Part shown: positions 43,803 through 55,317 of the stretch, piece by piece
Layout: each line of letters starts with the position of its first letter
Position numbering within the stretch: the stretch's first letter is position 1
DNA from: Cladophialophora immunda
Lineage: Eukaryota; Ascomycota; Eurotiomycetes; Chaetothyriales; Herpotrichiellaceae
NCBI RefSeq assembly: GCF_000835495.1
Contig: NW_015622541.1
Span: 1,426,001 to 1,490,000, forward strand
DNA length: 64,000 nt
Reading direction: 5' to 3'
Program-made: the position numbers and the translations under genes
Notes under the pieces: generated by a model
Seen by the model: only the letters and a program-made list of their open reading frames with translations
Told to the model about the DNA's origin: nothing
Databases searched by the model: none

Positions 43803-46074
43803 AGAGTTTATGAATAGACTTGTTCACACGTCCAGACATGACTGATCAAGGGATCTCGATTGATTGGTAGAGGGCATTGTGGACATGGTGGATATGACTT
43901 GGCCCCTGAGTTTTGGCAGCCTTGACGGTTGTTGTAGTGGGTCAGGACAGCAGCAGCAAAGGTTTAGAACGGACTGGCAATATTCTACGGTACGAGGTTC
44001 ATCGGTGATGGCATCGCATGACAGCTGTAGTGCATAGTTTGTCCTAGTAGAAGCTCTCTGCTTGACCGCTCTGTTGGTCGTGCTCTTTGTATGTAATGAT
44101 AGAAGGACATGTACGGAGGTAGACGCGACGCCCCCGCCCAATCGATGCAGCCAGTCGCACGAATCTGTGTGGTTCGGCGGTGAGGAAATTGTCGGCATAC
44201 ATTATTGCTGGTAGGATCCTACCCACTCGAGGCAACGGGGACGCAGGATGGGATGGTACGATGGATAGGGAGATTGAGCTCGGTAGATGTACCTGTATGT
44301 GCCTGATGTAGCCGGTACAGGACGAATACACGGTAGTTGTTTGGTCTGAAGGCCGGGCCGCGCGAGCCGCCTGGATGTACGTATGTATGTATGTATGTAC
44401 GGCTGTCCGTCTGCGCCTGTCTGGTGACTTGCCTCTCCTCTCCTGTATTCTAGCTCTGCTCTGCTCTGCTGTCACTATCATGCATGTTCTCTGGCTGAAA
44501 CGCCCCATTACCGATTCCATCGGTGCCGTGCCGTGCGTGGGATGATAATTCCAATTCCAGAACTGGGCCCCTCATCGCCCCGATCATCGCAGCTCTATTG
44601 CCCGATACCGCTGGCCCCTCTACTCGACACTAAGGAACTAGGAACCAGGATATAGCGGTGGCGGCAGTGGTGGCAGTGGTGGCGGTGTTCCGAATCATAA
44701 TGACTTCAGGTGAGGGGAGGGACAAACTCGCGCGAAGGAGGAGGAGGAGGGGTAAGAACGATAATGGCCCAGAACAGCGCCAGCGCGAGCGCGGTTCTCT
44801 GGAGGAAAGACCTGGGCGAGACCAGGTGATCACTGCAGCTCACCAGGGATACAATCGTTACCTGCATTGGTAGAAATTACCCTCGCTACGTAGCGACCCC
44901 TCCGTATTAGGCATGGAGGGCACGCCGATTGGAAAGGGCGAGAGCGAAAGGGAGCAATGATCGACGGCAGCAGCGAGAAACCCGGAATCAAGATTCCACA
45001 AACACCCCCCAACCCACCTACCTCGGACATGTCGAGTAAGTAAGCGAGCAGAGGCCGAGATAGAGAGCATGTTCTCGATATTTCCTCGGACGGAGGGGGG
45101 CGCAGCGGGGTTTGCTTGGAGGAGTGGCCCTCTAGACGAAATGGCTGACAACCTCCATGTAGGTAGTTGTATGACTTGACTCGACGCTCAATGCCCTCAG
45201 TGGTAGATATCTAATCCTTTGTAGGTACCTAAGGTCTACGAGATTTGCTGTACCAAACACCGGGTGGGATTGTTTGTCCATCGGATGATCGATCCGCCGG
45301 CGTCGATCGCCCGCTCTCATTGGCAAGACGCGGTGCCGATGCCGGGCAAATGGATACGGAAATGTCTGGTCGACATTGAGGATAGAGGGATAAAAAAAAC
45401 CTGGCATGGTGCGAACGAGACGGGGAGGCCGAGCATTGAGAAAATCATTGACGAAAGATTTGTGTAATTGATTCATTTCCCTCCTTGTCCACTTCTCGAT
45501 TAAAAATACAACTGATAGACAATCTCAGATCTCCCGTGCAATGCGGGAGAAATGGATGGCGGCCGAATTACTGTACATAGACCATGGATCGCAGATCTCG
45601 GTGTTTCCAGTCCACACCCGGGGACCCTATACGGCAGAGTGCATTCCCTACATCCCAGAATGGAGACTCACTCCTCCCCGACCCCTCGCCCCAGGCTGAC
45701 TTGTCAAAAGCCACGACTACTGAGGTTCGGTGGGAAGGGGGGAAGCCTGATGTCCCATTCGAGAGGGGTGCTCATGCGCGGTCCCTTGCTTCCTTTCCTT
45801 TCTTCCCGGGAATGTCGACGACCTGGTCGTTATTCCGGTGAAGCTTCCCTGACACGGTCGAACTCATCCTCTGTCGCTGCCATCGCGCCGGTGGACCTCC
45901 GTAGCATCTAGCTCAACTGGAGATCCACCGTCGATATTCCCAGGTGATGGTGGCATTGGCAGCGATGGGAGAGTCGAGATCGTAAAAATCGTAGCCTCGC
46001 GGCTCAATAGATGCTCTAAAGCAGGGGGGTATCAAGTTGTCGTAAAGGCATATCGTGTCTGGCATCCAGCCCAT
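43803..46074. other. 2.3-kb intergenic region, no supportable gene
   Basis: Convergent region between the EH-domain gene and the small acidic protein gene. It contains a (TATG)n tract at 44,377-44,400 and GC-rich simple sequence near 44,650-44,750. Several frames of up to about 160 codons exist but none has family features or convincing codon bias. Confidence 0.5.
44377..44400. repeat. (GTAT)n microsatellite
   Basis: About five GTAT units in GTACGTATGTATGTATGTAT followed by GTAC. Confidence 0.85.
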
Positions 46075-46626
46075 CTAGTCGTCGCCGTCGACTTCGATGG
46101 CCGTCTCCCGGACTGTGACTGGTCGGTTCTGCTTCCAGCTCTGGCCGTTCAATTCGTACGTCGAGTTCGCAGCCGACGGTGGAGGGGGAGCTCGTCTCCT
46201 GGGGCTGGCCGGCGCCGAGTTGGACGGGGCGTCCTTGGTCTCCACAGGCGGGACCACACCAGTCTGAACGGCGTAGACTTTGGGGTTGGTTTGCGACTGT
46301 TGCTCAATGGTCGTGTCGTCGTCGACCTCGCAGTCAAAGATGGCAACCTGGTCGTCGACAGACATGGCATCCTCGTATTCCTCGTCGGATGCCGAGTCTT
46401 CGAAGGGGTCGCTGTCCGTGTCCGACTCGGAGTCGACCACCACGGTCTCGGACGGGGTGGCTAGGTCCCGCGACCATCGGCGAACATTGTCGACAATGGA
46501 GGCGTGCAAGACAATGCGATGGAGGTCGGGGGTTTGTCGGCGGCACTCCCGGTCGAGCTTGGTCTGGGAGAGGTGGTAGACCTTGTAGGCCTGGATGGCC
46601 GGGTTGGTGGATGTTGAAGCGAGCAT
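46075..46626 (-). CDS. Small acidic protein, unrecognised
   Basis: 183 aa from the ATG at 46,626 (MLASTSTNPAIQAYK). The frame opens 42 codons earlier, but only with a TTG. The first 55 residues look ordered and possibly helical (AYKVYHLSQTKLDRECRR then LHRIVLHASIVDNVRRWSRDL). A strongly acidic central part follows (SESDTDSDPFEDSASDEEYEDAM), and the end is Pro/Ala-rich. No enzyme motif was seen. An ordered N-terminal segment with an acidic tail is consistent with a conserved fungal regulator or adaptor, but I do not recognise it. Confidence 0.6.
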   Translation of the reverse strand: MLASTSTNPAIQAYKVYHLSQTKLDRECRRQTPDLHRIVLHASIVDNVRRWSRDLATPSETVVVDSESDTDSDPFEDSASDEEYEDAMSVDDQVAIFDCEVDDDTTIEQQSQTNPKVYAVQTGVVPPVETKDAPSNSAPASPRRRAPPPPSAANSTYELNGQSWKQNRPVTVRETAIEVDGDD

Positions 46627-47370
46627 GGTTGTGGTTGTGGTGGAGGTTGGTAGTTGGGGATGGTGTGTCAACGCCCTCAAGTACTCAGTACCTGTTGGTT
46701 GGATATGGAAGTCGACCTTTGGTTGTTGTTGGGAAGGAAAAGAAGTGATCAAGCTGGGATGGGACGGAGGAATATATCTTTTGGATAGGAAAGGGATAGA
46801 ATCAAATAGCCGGGGTATGGGCGGTGAAATTCAGGATGAATGGAACCACGGGCTTTGGGTTGCGAGGGTAATTAATTACCTTTCCCCGGCGACACACGGG
46901 CTAGTGTGGTCTCTCCGGCTTTGACAGACGCCATAGCATCCGTCAGAGAGCGGAAAGAAGCACAGGGTGAAGCGCATTCATTTCGGAACAGGCGGGTGGG
47001 TGACTAGGGACGCCCTAGCGGAGCATTTTCAGGCCAGGGCGACAGGAAGGGAAGTCGTGAGGTAAGCATGCAGGGCGTCGTAATAATGGACGAGGTGACA
47101 GCGCAACATGCAGGACGAGCAGCTGCTGAGATTTTTCGGAGGCCGGCGTCCAGTCAAGACTCGGAGCAAGGATCAAGCGACACGCTACGCCATGCACCCC
47201 GGGGGTCACTTTGGCCTAGTAATACGCATTGAGGAGGTGCTCGTCATCTGTGAGATGGAATCATAGTCATTGGTATGAGAGTGACTCTATAGAAGTAATA
47301 TAGGAACAAGTGACGGAGGTGAGGCAGAAGTGAGGTGTGAGGACCCAAGGGAGCTGGAGGTGAGAGGAGC

Positions 47371-47398
47371 GTGAGAGAGGGAGAGGGAGAGGGAGAGT
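47371..47398. repeat. GA-rich simple repeat (GAGAGG)n
   Basis: Four GAGGGA/GAGAGG units in a row within otherwise unassigned sequence. Confidence 0.8.
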
Positions 47399-50300
47399 GA
47401 ATAGGTAGGTACCTGTCACTTCCTCCTGTCCAACTCCATAGTACGATAGAAGTAACGTGACTGTCCCACTAATGGGGGAGTACTTAGTAGGTAGTGGGCA
47501 ATGACGTAGCCGCCTCTCTTCCTCCTCCTCCTCTTCCTCCTCCTGCTGCCGAATTGCCGCCTGTTCCATTTTTCACTTTCCCCTCCGTACTACACTACGG
47601 ACTACTGACCTCTCCCTCACCTCTACTCGGGCCTCTACTCGGCGGTAGGTCTCAGTTTACTCAACCTGACTCTTGCAAAGGTCCGAAGCTTTTCCCCGGG
47701 TGCAACGCAACTCTACAACCGCCCGCGCGCGTGTGAAACTTCATACGTATACGCTATTCCACTCTGGCGGTTAATTGTTTGGGGCAAGGTCCTCAGGCAC
47801 TCAGACCACCTATCCCGGTTAAACCATCCCTGCTCCCAAAGGTAAGGTGACCACTGCATCATCGGTGTTGGCGGTATATACACCGCCAACCCTCACCGAA
47901 TCTCCAGGAGCCAGGAGCCAGGAGCCCTGGCTGTCACCGACATGCCTATGCCCTCTTTGATGACTTGAGCAATGCACGGCGGGCACTGTCAAGGTTCTAG
48001 ACTTGCATATCAGTCGATCTTTGCCAAAATGCACCCGACCATAGTGTACTCGTTCGGTGCCGATACAAACCAGATTGCCTAGGTAAGCTTTCCTTACTCA
48101 GTCAGGCCCCCGCATTCATGCACCGGGCGCGCAAGACCACCCTGCAGTTGATAGGTCGTGATTGACCTTGCAGGAAATCGGGACCACGACCAGCCAGTCA
48201 AGTCTCTAGCTAGCCCGTCTGTTTCTGCATCCCACTCCTTACTTAATCCTCCTAGCAACTGACACGACAGACACTACTCTGTTGGGAAAGAGGGCCTTAA
48301 CTGCTCTCGGTACGAATACCTCGTTCAGCATCCTTCCAGAAGGCGCACAGTCCACCATCGCAAGACGCCAACCATTGTGACGGTTTCAGATTATGGACAT
48401 CCACACTTGCTGACCTTATCTCTTCCCGTCACATGTGCGGCTGGTACAAAAGGATAGACAAGTCTTGGGAACTGCCAAATCAAGAAACATTCCAGAAGGA
48501 CTCGCTAGAGGATGGATCCCTCGACGCGCCTTCAATCTCCAGAGGCCCTGTCTTCACATCGAACTGCGACCCCCTATCATCTGCGACTTCCTCAAACATC
48601 AGTCCCGTTGAAGGATCTCAAGGTCACTCCCACAAATGTCACGGGCCCCAGTAGATTCCCTTTCTGGCATCCTTCTAGAAGTCCCATCATGTTCTCCACG
48701 AGCGGATCGACGCCTTCTCCACTGAGCGGTTTTCCATCCGGTACGACCCCGAATGGACGCCTTGTACAGATCCCTAGCAACATCGAACATCAATCCTAAA
48801 GAGAACCCCATATTTTTTCATTGATATTCTGACGCGAAACACCGCGTCACACACGGGAATCCCTTTAATGGCTCACTGGCCCAGTCGATGATGGATCACT
48901 GACTCCTTTGATCTACGATCTTCAACTTCTGCGGGCTTGACCGGCGAGTTTCAACCCTTTTTACTCTTTGTCTCGAGTCATTTAACAAGTTCTGATCCAA
49001 CCGCACATGACCTTGCTCTTTCTCCCAAACAGGACAGAAAGAAATGGCTCGACACCCAATTGTTTGATTCACTTTTCTGGCGGCTAGTCCCCCTTCAACG
49101 ACTAGCCCAGAAGATCGACGATTGAGGTGCGGGGCGGTCACTTTCCACTGGTTGCCCTCGGAGATCTCTTCCTGGGACGCGGAACTCAGCTTGCTTCACG
49201 GGCCCTACCAAAATCTAACTTCCCCTCTCCTTCCGGCACCGACTCCGAATCTAATCCGGGATAAAGGCTCAATGCCGCTCGCGGAAATTCATCGGTGCTG
49301 GAGTATGGATCGCTCCGTGGTTGCTACAACGGCGCCGAAAACCCCTCAAATGATCTTCACTGTCAAAAAAGACCAAAAAACTCGACGGTGAGCGGTTTTA
49401 CTTCTGGCACCGACAACAAAACGGGCAGAAGCACTCTCCAGTGACAACACCCATAGACCGGGGGAATCCTGACAACGGACAATTCACGGTATGAGGTCAC
49501 TCTTCAAATATTACGAGTCATGCAGCAGCCAAACGCCAAAGAAAAGGAATGTCTCAAATTCCTCGAAATGGTTAGCATTCAGATGCTGGCTGCAGACTCT
49601 GAATCTCAAGTCACGGGAGTTCGAAGCACAGAGTTGTCTGGCCTGGACTGTTTGTGTGACACCAATCTACCATATCGACCATGACAGATCACAGACCTGC
49701 AAGGGAACATGTTCTGGCCCTTGGAGGGGCCTGCCCAATGCAGTAGGTGCTGGGTGTCTGACATGGCATAATTGATTATATCTGTCCTTACTCAGCCTGC
49801 ACCCCCACCAACCTTGGGGCACATTCGCTGCACACTCAGCACGCGCAAGGTTTGGCTCTGTGCCATGACATAGTGTCCAATGGCTACATACGCTCGCGTA
49901 CTCGCTACTCAGGCTAATATCCATTCTTTGCTGCTTTATCATGCAGAACAGTCGAGACCTACAGAAACCGCGGGAACACAGCCTGCCAAGTAGGACGGGC
50001 ACCCTCTCTGCTGTTGTCGGACTAAGTCTCTCGCTTATGGGACTGAGTATTCAGCCTCAATCCAACAACCTAAAAGCGGGTGAAGCCTGCTCATTGCTAA
50101 CGCACTATGGGTCCTCCAGCATGATGGGGAACTATTAAACCACACCGCAACAATTCTCAACACACACCAACATGCACACGACGAGTGGTGACAACCGCTC
50201 CGGGACGCGCACCAGTGTGTAACTTATAGAGGCCGCTCTAACCCTACCTAGGCCAGGTTGTCCGTCGCACTCTTACGGGCATCAGTCGGTGCATGCTCGA

Positions 50301-51091
50301 ATGCGGGCATCTTTTGCAACCAACTGCTGGTGTCACTGTAGGGGCTTTCAATCTGTCGTCTCCCCAAAGACAATGAGCGACATGGTCCCCCAACTACTAA
50401 TCTGGTCTGCGGCGACGCAAGCATTCGCTGTCGGATCTAGTTGTTCATGGCCACGAAGTGCCAAAGAGCGTCTGCGTGATCTCTCAGGAGACGGTGAGGC
50501 GACCGGGAACGACCCTAGCCAAACACTTGATGAGAGGCCGTCTACTCTGTATATGTCTGGCGCATCACGACCCACTCGGGTGCATCGTGTTGACGCCATA
50601 GCCAGCCTCTGGTAGCTCATTTTGAAGCCCGTCACTCCAGCCTATCAAGACCTTGCTCAACGAAGAAATCGATACCTCGAGTTGGAGACAACCACCGTCT
50701 TCGGACAGTTGACATGGTGAAGATTTGTGCGTCCGGTACTGACGGCGAGCGCAAACACACACAGCAGTCGCGTAGCTGGTATGGTCTTCGTAGGCTCTCT
50801 ATGCTGGGAACGTCGCGGTACACAATCTGCAAAGCACAATGTAAGAACACGAGTAGACGAAGGCACGCGCGCAAAGGCTCGGTTGCAATCTTGAAGGGCA
50901 CGTCGTTGTTTTCCGAAACTATCTGTGCGTGGGCAGTTCAAATATTCGTCTGCCTCAGCCTTACTCCTTAGTCCAGCCAATCAGGACGGACGGTACAACT
51001 GTTCCATCACGTGACCTTTGGGAGGCCCTCCCCGGGGCCCTCCCGGGCCCATCCCTGGCCTGGCCCCTCTTCCAGGCTGCTCGTAACAAAG

Positions 51092-51164
51092 ATCTTCACT
51101 GATGATCAGTGATATTCCCGTCTTTTTGGCACTTGCCAGGGAATCATGGGCCTATTCCTGACAC
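51092..51164 (+). repeat. 73-bp dispersed direct repeat, copy 1
   Basis: Matches 57,017-57,089 at 67 of 73 positions without gaps; the conserved centre begins GATATTCCCGTCTTTTTGGC. Five of the six differences are transitions. Confidence 0.85.
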
Positions 51165-51925
51165 AGGTGTAGCCAGTTGCTAGGGGGCCTGAACTGGCCC
51201 TGGCTGAGTAGCTCTGGGAGTGCTCAGGGCGACCGCTGCTTCTGCCACCTGGTCGGCCTATCAATGCGCCTGGCACTCGTCTAGCTGTTTGACAGGGGGC
51301 AGGAAATAGACCTGTACTCGTGATGGAGTAGCATGTCGGATCCCGGCATTTCACCTCTGCCTTCGTCTTCCAACGTCATGTTACACATAGGTCGCGTTAG
51401 TGGGGTTATAAAGTGAGGCACTCATGCAGGCTGCCCTGAATTCCAAAGGCTGTCGCCTCTGTTGGGAAAGAGCCGGCGGGCCTGCCTTTCTTCTTAGAAG
51501 TAAAAGCATTCGCAGCAAGGGTTTGATTCTATTGTTCCCTCCAACTTCACCTTCAGCCCATCTACCCTTATAATAAGGCCAGTCCAGTTTAGCATGTGCA
51601 AAGATGTTTACTCTAATCACCGGGTCTGCCTCACTTTCCATGCAGAGGCGATGGGAGACTCACGGTAGGGCGCGTTGCTTCACGACAAACCAACGCGCAT
51701 GCTGCTGAAACTTCAAAGCACGGCCAAGCGCCATATTTTGAAGACGGTGAGTAAGGACCAATCTTTTCTGCTCGCCATTTGGGAAGCTGATGCTCTGCCT
51801 GATAGGTATTATGCCCAACACCTTTTAAACCCACTCGATACGCCCGCTCAGAAGAACGCCAAAACCTCCACCAGATAGGTGACCGACGATGCCCCCAGAA
51901 GATTCATCAGTATGATACACAATTC

Positions 51926-53027
51926 TCAACGCGTCCTATCCATATAGTCTCGGCTCGGCTGTGCTAAAAGTGGATTCACAAAGCGCGCCCATACTCCTAC
52001 CAATAAGACCAGTAATCCAACAACCTTGGACGCCGAGATCAAGAATCGGACCGTGTCATTTGGTGACTGGAGTAACTGCGAAAGGAGCCATGAAAAGACG
52101 ATCATTGGGCGGAGTGCACCTTCTCCCTCTTGTCGCCACATAACAAGGACAGTGGCGACGATCTCTGCACAAATAATAAGTAGACACAGAAACGGCAGTA
52201 TCAACTTCCCAACGAGCAATATCCGGTTTGTTGCAGGTGTCTCAGACGATCTGCCTTCCTCTGCAGCGTTGGCTGTAAAGTGTCCGAACTGATTGGAAAA
52301 TGTGGCGTCCGTGGGCTTTGCCTGGACCCCTGACGCATCAAAAGAGTTGCTAAAAGGTATCTTTCCTCGGTCTGATGTTGTCCCTCGATCCTCTGATATC
52401 TGGGTTTGCGACTCCGCATCGTTGTTCGAGTCCTCGTCTTCGCCACTAAGGTCGGCAGTTGTAGCAGGTCCAAACGAAAATAAACTGTGCACGTCCTGAG
52501 GCTTGGCTATGGCACTGCCGTTAGCCTGAGGTTCGATCCCTGCGGGCTCTGATAAAGGTCAGTCCAATGGCAATGGAGGGAAGTACTGGGACAGACTCGC
52601 CTTCGAAGTCGGATTGACCATTCATGGCGCTCATGAGATCTTCCCCAGCGATCATATCCGGGCACCGAGTATTATCTGTGACATACACCCGCTGATTGAT
52701 CCTCTGTCCAGTCCTTTCCAGCCGGATGTGCACCAACATTTCGCCCGTCGCCTTGAGTTTGACGTTCCCGGCGTACAGTGTTACTGTTTCCGTGACCTCC
52801 TCGACCACAGGCAAAACGGGAGTCGTTATCTGGTTGTCGCGCATAAAGGACTGCCGAATCCAAGTATCGGGTATACGATGGTCTTCCAGCCGACCGGGTT
52901 GCGACCAGGTATCGTCGGAAATCCAAATTTGAAATCTTGCCCTTTTCTCCCGATCACTCGTCATCCTTCCAGGCTGCGCCATCTTTTGACTTTGACCCCG
53001 CATCGGTTGCGAGGATGAGCGCGGCAT
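51926..53027 (-). CDS. Retropepsin-fold protein lacking the catalytic motif, with C-terminal membrane segments
   Basis: Exon 1 is 52,601-53,027 (ATG at 53,027, MPRSSSQPMRG). Exon 2 is 51,926-52,548, and the product is 349 aa. The best in-frame junction is a 52-nt GC-AG intron (AAG|GCGAGT ... CTGACCTTTATCAG); other donors give worse signals, so the junction is provisional. Residues of about 30-135 fit a retropepsin-like fold: IPDTWIRQSF, TLYAGNVKLKATGEMLVHI and RVYVTDN...DMIAGEDLM match the strand order that follows the catalytic loop. The DTG/DSG motif is replaced by DHR, so protease activity is not expected. An acidic linker follows, then membrane segments ILPFLCLLIICAEIVATVLV and VVGLLVLLVGVWARFV, with a short basic tail. 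It lies 800 bp downstream of its DTG-bearing neighbour on the same strand. Function unknown. Confidence 0.6.
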
Positions 53028-53823
53028 CGTCAATGCCCGCAAAACTCTGGCGTGAGTCGGGTTCGCAAGCGAGGCATAGTCTCGAGACCAACGACTTGTG
53101 GTTCGATCGGCGGTGAAGGCGATCGGGTTTTGGAGGGGCAGCTAGAGATTCGGTTCGTCTGGCAACAATAATGTTGGCTGGGCCGTCCAGCAGTGAATTT
53201 CGATGTGAATGAAACGCGGTGACTATGGCGTGTGTGCTGATAGCTAGGCAGGATCGGATTTTGGGCTGCGCAGCGTGGCAAAGTTCGAGGCAGGTACCTT
53301 CGTATTGTATTCTTGGGCAATTTTCCAGGAGATTACTGGTTGCGGTTGATGGTCACAAGGGCCGGCAAGATGGCGCAGCCAAACGGCTTCAAAAGCAGAG
53401 TATGAACGAGTGGTATGCCAGGATCACAGAATGAACGAGAGCCTTTGACCAAGGTCTGAACTGATATCAAGATGAAGTGAGTGAACTGATTGAGTACAAT
53501 TAGAAGGTACTCGTAGCGGGGAGCCTGGGAGGTCAACAAGGGGTGTCTGTTAGGGAAACTTAGCCGTTCACCACAGTGAGTGGGCACGTTATCCTGCCGT
53601 GACGTTAAGAAAAGCTAGGTTAAGGGACCCGACGATCGTGCACAGGCACAGAGGCCAGACCCGAAGACCCGAAGATTCAGTTTGGCGGACCCCGGAAAAT
53701 CTTGACTTTAGGATAGGTACCAATTAAGCGTACCTAGGCATATCACGCATTAGCTCGATCCAACATTGAACCACTTCAGACGACAGAAGAAAGACAGAAA
53801 CACCCTCTCCCGTTGACAAACCC
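53028..53823. other. Intergenic region between the two retropepsin-like genes
   Basis: About 800 bp that must contain the promoter of the downstream (51,926-53,027) gene. Only shadow frames; nothing else was seen. Confidence 0.4.
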
Positions 53824-54827
53824 TTAGTATCCCAGGTCGAGAACATATGCGGGTCCATCATAAGGGACTTTGTTGCCGTTCTGGTCGTGGTTATACCACT
53901 CATTCTTGACTTTGTCCCACTGCCACCCTTCTTTCTTCATTTTATTCATCCATTTGACCTGTTCATCAAGTTTCTTTCCTCGTCGTTCAACATCGCCGTC
54001 GTCTTTTCGGTGCGCTTTCTTCTCCTCTGTCGCGGCCAGTTGTTAGTCATGTGGTCTGGGACCGGCGGTGAGTTCCAATCGGACTGACCTTTGCTGGCCT
54101 TGCTCCTCGACGTCAGTGGAGCAACCACATCGAGATCCTCTCCTTTCCAGATCACCAAGCCGCGCTCCATCAGCGACCTGCAGCCGAGGATTACATCAAA
54201 TTGACTGCTCTTTCGTGCAATCTGGAATTCACATGGTTGTGTGTGGTTCTCAAAGACAGTCGATCCCTTGAGAAGACCTAACGAAGTCACTGGACTGTTG
54301 TCGAAGCTGTACCAGCGAGGTTTGCTCTCCTCCCATTTCGCGGGGAGTTGGCTGGCCGATACGATCTTCTCGTTGATCCAGTTATCAATGGCTCCGGTGT
54401 CAAGCAGGAACACGCCTTTCCATTCTTTCCCTCCTGGAAAAATCAGCTCCGCTTCGATCTGGTTCATTTTGAGCTTTGGTTTATCGGTCAGGAGCATGCG
54501 CCTCTGAGTTTGCTGGTCGGTCATTGTTCTGCTTTGTAGCGCTCGACTGTCGGAGGACGCTTTATTGGTGCGCGGTCTCTGTTGGTTGCTTTGGCCACGA
54601 GCATTTCCTTCAGGTGGATAGCTGTCGTCGACGCTGTCGTCATCCTCGTCATCTGTGGTAAGACTCGGTGTGCTGTTTGCCCCTCTGCGTTGTGCTCCAC
54701 GCTTCTTTGCCTCCAGGTTCTCCTTGTGTGGAATATCGACGGGAACGCCACCAAAGATAAATGCTGAATTGAGGTAGCGCTTGCGATCAAGATCTAGAAC
54801 GTCATAAGAGTTATCTTGCTGAGGCAT
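53824..54827 (-). CDS. Retropepsin-like aspartic protease-domain protein (domesticated or element-derived)
   Basis: Exons 54,089-54,827 and 53,824-54,026 are joined over a 62-nt intron (donor GTCAGT, branch CTAAC, acceptor GCGACAG). Product 313 aa; the ATG at 54,827 is the first in frame (MPQQDNSYDVLDLDRKRY). The N terminus carries an acidic patch (TTDDEDDDSVDDSY). Residues of about 128-235 form a retropepsin-like domain: GVFLLDTGAIDNWINEKIV with the catalytic Asp143-Thr-Gly, then FDVILGCRSLMERGLVIW as the conserved distal D-x-I-L-G strand. The spliced C terminus is Lys- and Trp-rich (WMNKMKKEGWQWDKVKNEWY) and ends PYDGPAYVLDLGY, well formed and unlike a random read-through. There is no reverse transcriptase or integrase nearby, so it is a stand-alone gene. 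Substrate unknown. Confidence 0.72.
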
Positions 54828-55317
54828 GCTCACGGTGCCTACAAAATAAGGCTGGAACAAAAATTTGCCTGCCCGTAGGCAGACCAGCAAAGGGCTTGCG
54901 CCGCATCGCCTTTATCTATATCACGCGACAGAGCCCCGACTGCCCCGCATCTGGACCGTGTCTGCGTTGTCCTAGCGATCCGTAGCGATGAGGCCCTAAC
55001 AACGGATGCCTACCTGGGAGTTCCATTGGCGGTGACAGAGTGACAGCCATTTGGCTGCCCAAACACGTTACACAGCAGGCTTCCAAGCCTACAGGTGCAG
55101 CATAACCACTGCGATTTTGCCCGGCTAGAGCGGTAGCAAAACCGGTGAGCAAGCATCAATGCACCTATCTCTGGTCACACATGCAGTGATGCTGCCAATT
55201 ATCTCCGCGCCCGGTGTTACCCACCTCTGGTGAGCGAGCATTTATAAAAAGTGCCGCCTGGATCTGGTAGCTGTTGCATGCTTTTCGACTGTTAAATTTG
55301 GAAACCTTACGCAGAAC
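54828..55317. promoter_or_regulatory. Divergent promoter, retropepsin-like gene and DUF6594 gene
   Basis: 490 bp between divergent starts. No strong motif was seen. Confidence 0.4.

Larger units (their letters stand above)
46627..51925. other. 5.3-kb stretch without a supportable gene
   Basis: No frame exceeds about 110 codons and none shows a family signal. It contains a GA-rich simple repeat at 47,371-47,398, a GC-rich palindrome-like patch at 51,020-51,060, a CACGTG at about 51,006-51,011, and one copy of a 73-bp dispersed repeat at 51,092-51,164. It may be decayed accessory DNA or long regulatory sequence. Confidence 0.5.

Noticed and set aside
46179..46748. 189-codon plus-strand frame, Arg/Trp/Gly-rich
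   Set aside because: Antisense shadow of the small acidic protein with unnatural composition.
52525..52550. GGTTCGATCCC, resembling a tRNA T-loop
   Set aside because: The flanking bases do not form a T-arm stem, no acceptor or anticodon stems surround it, and it lies in a coding/splice region.
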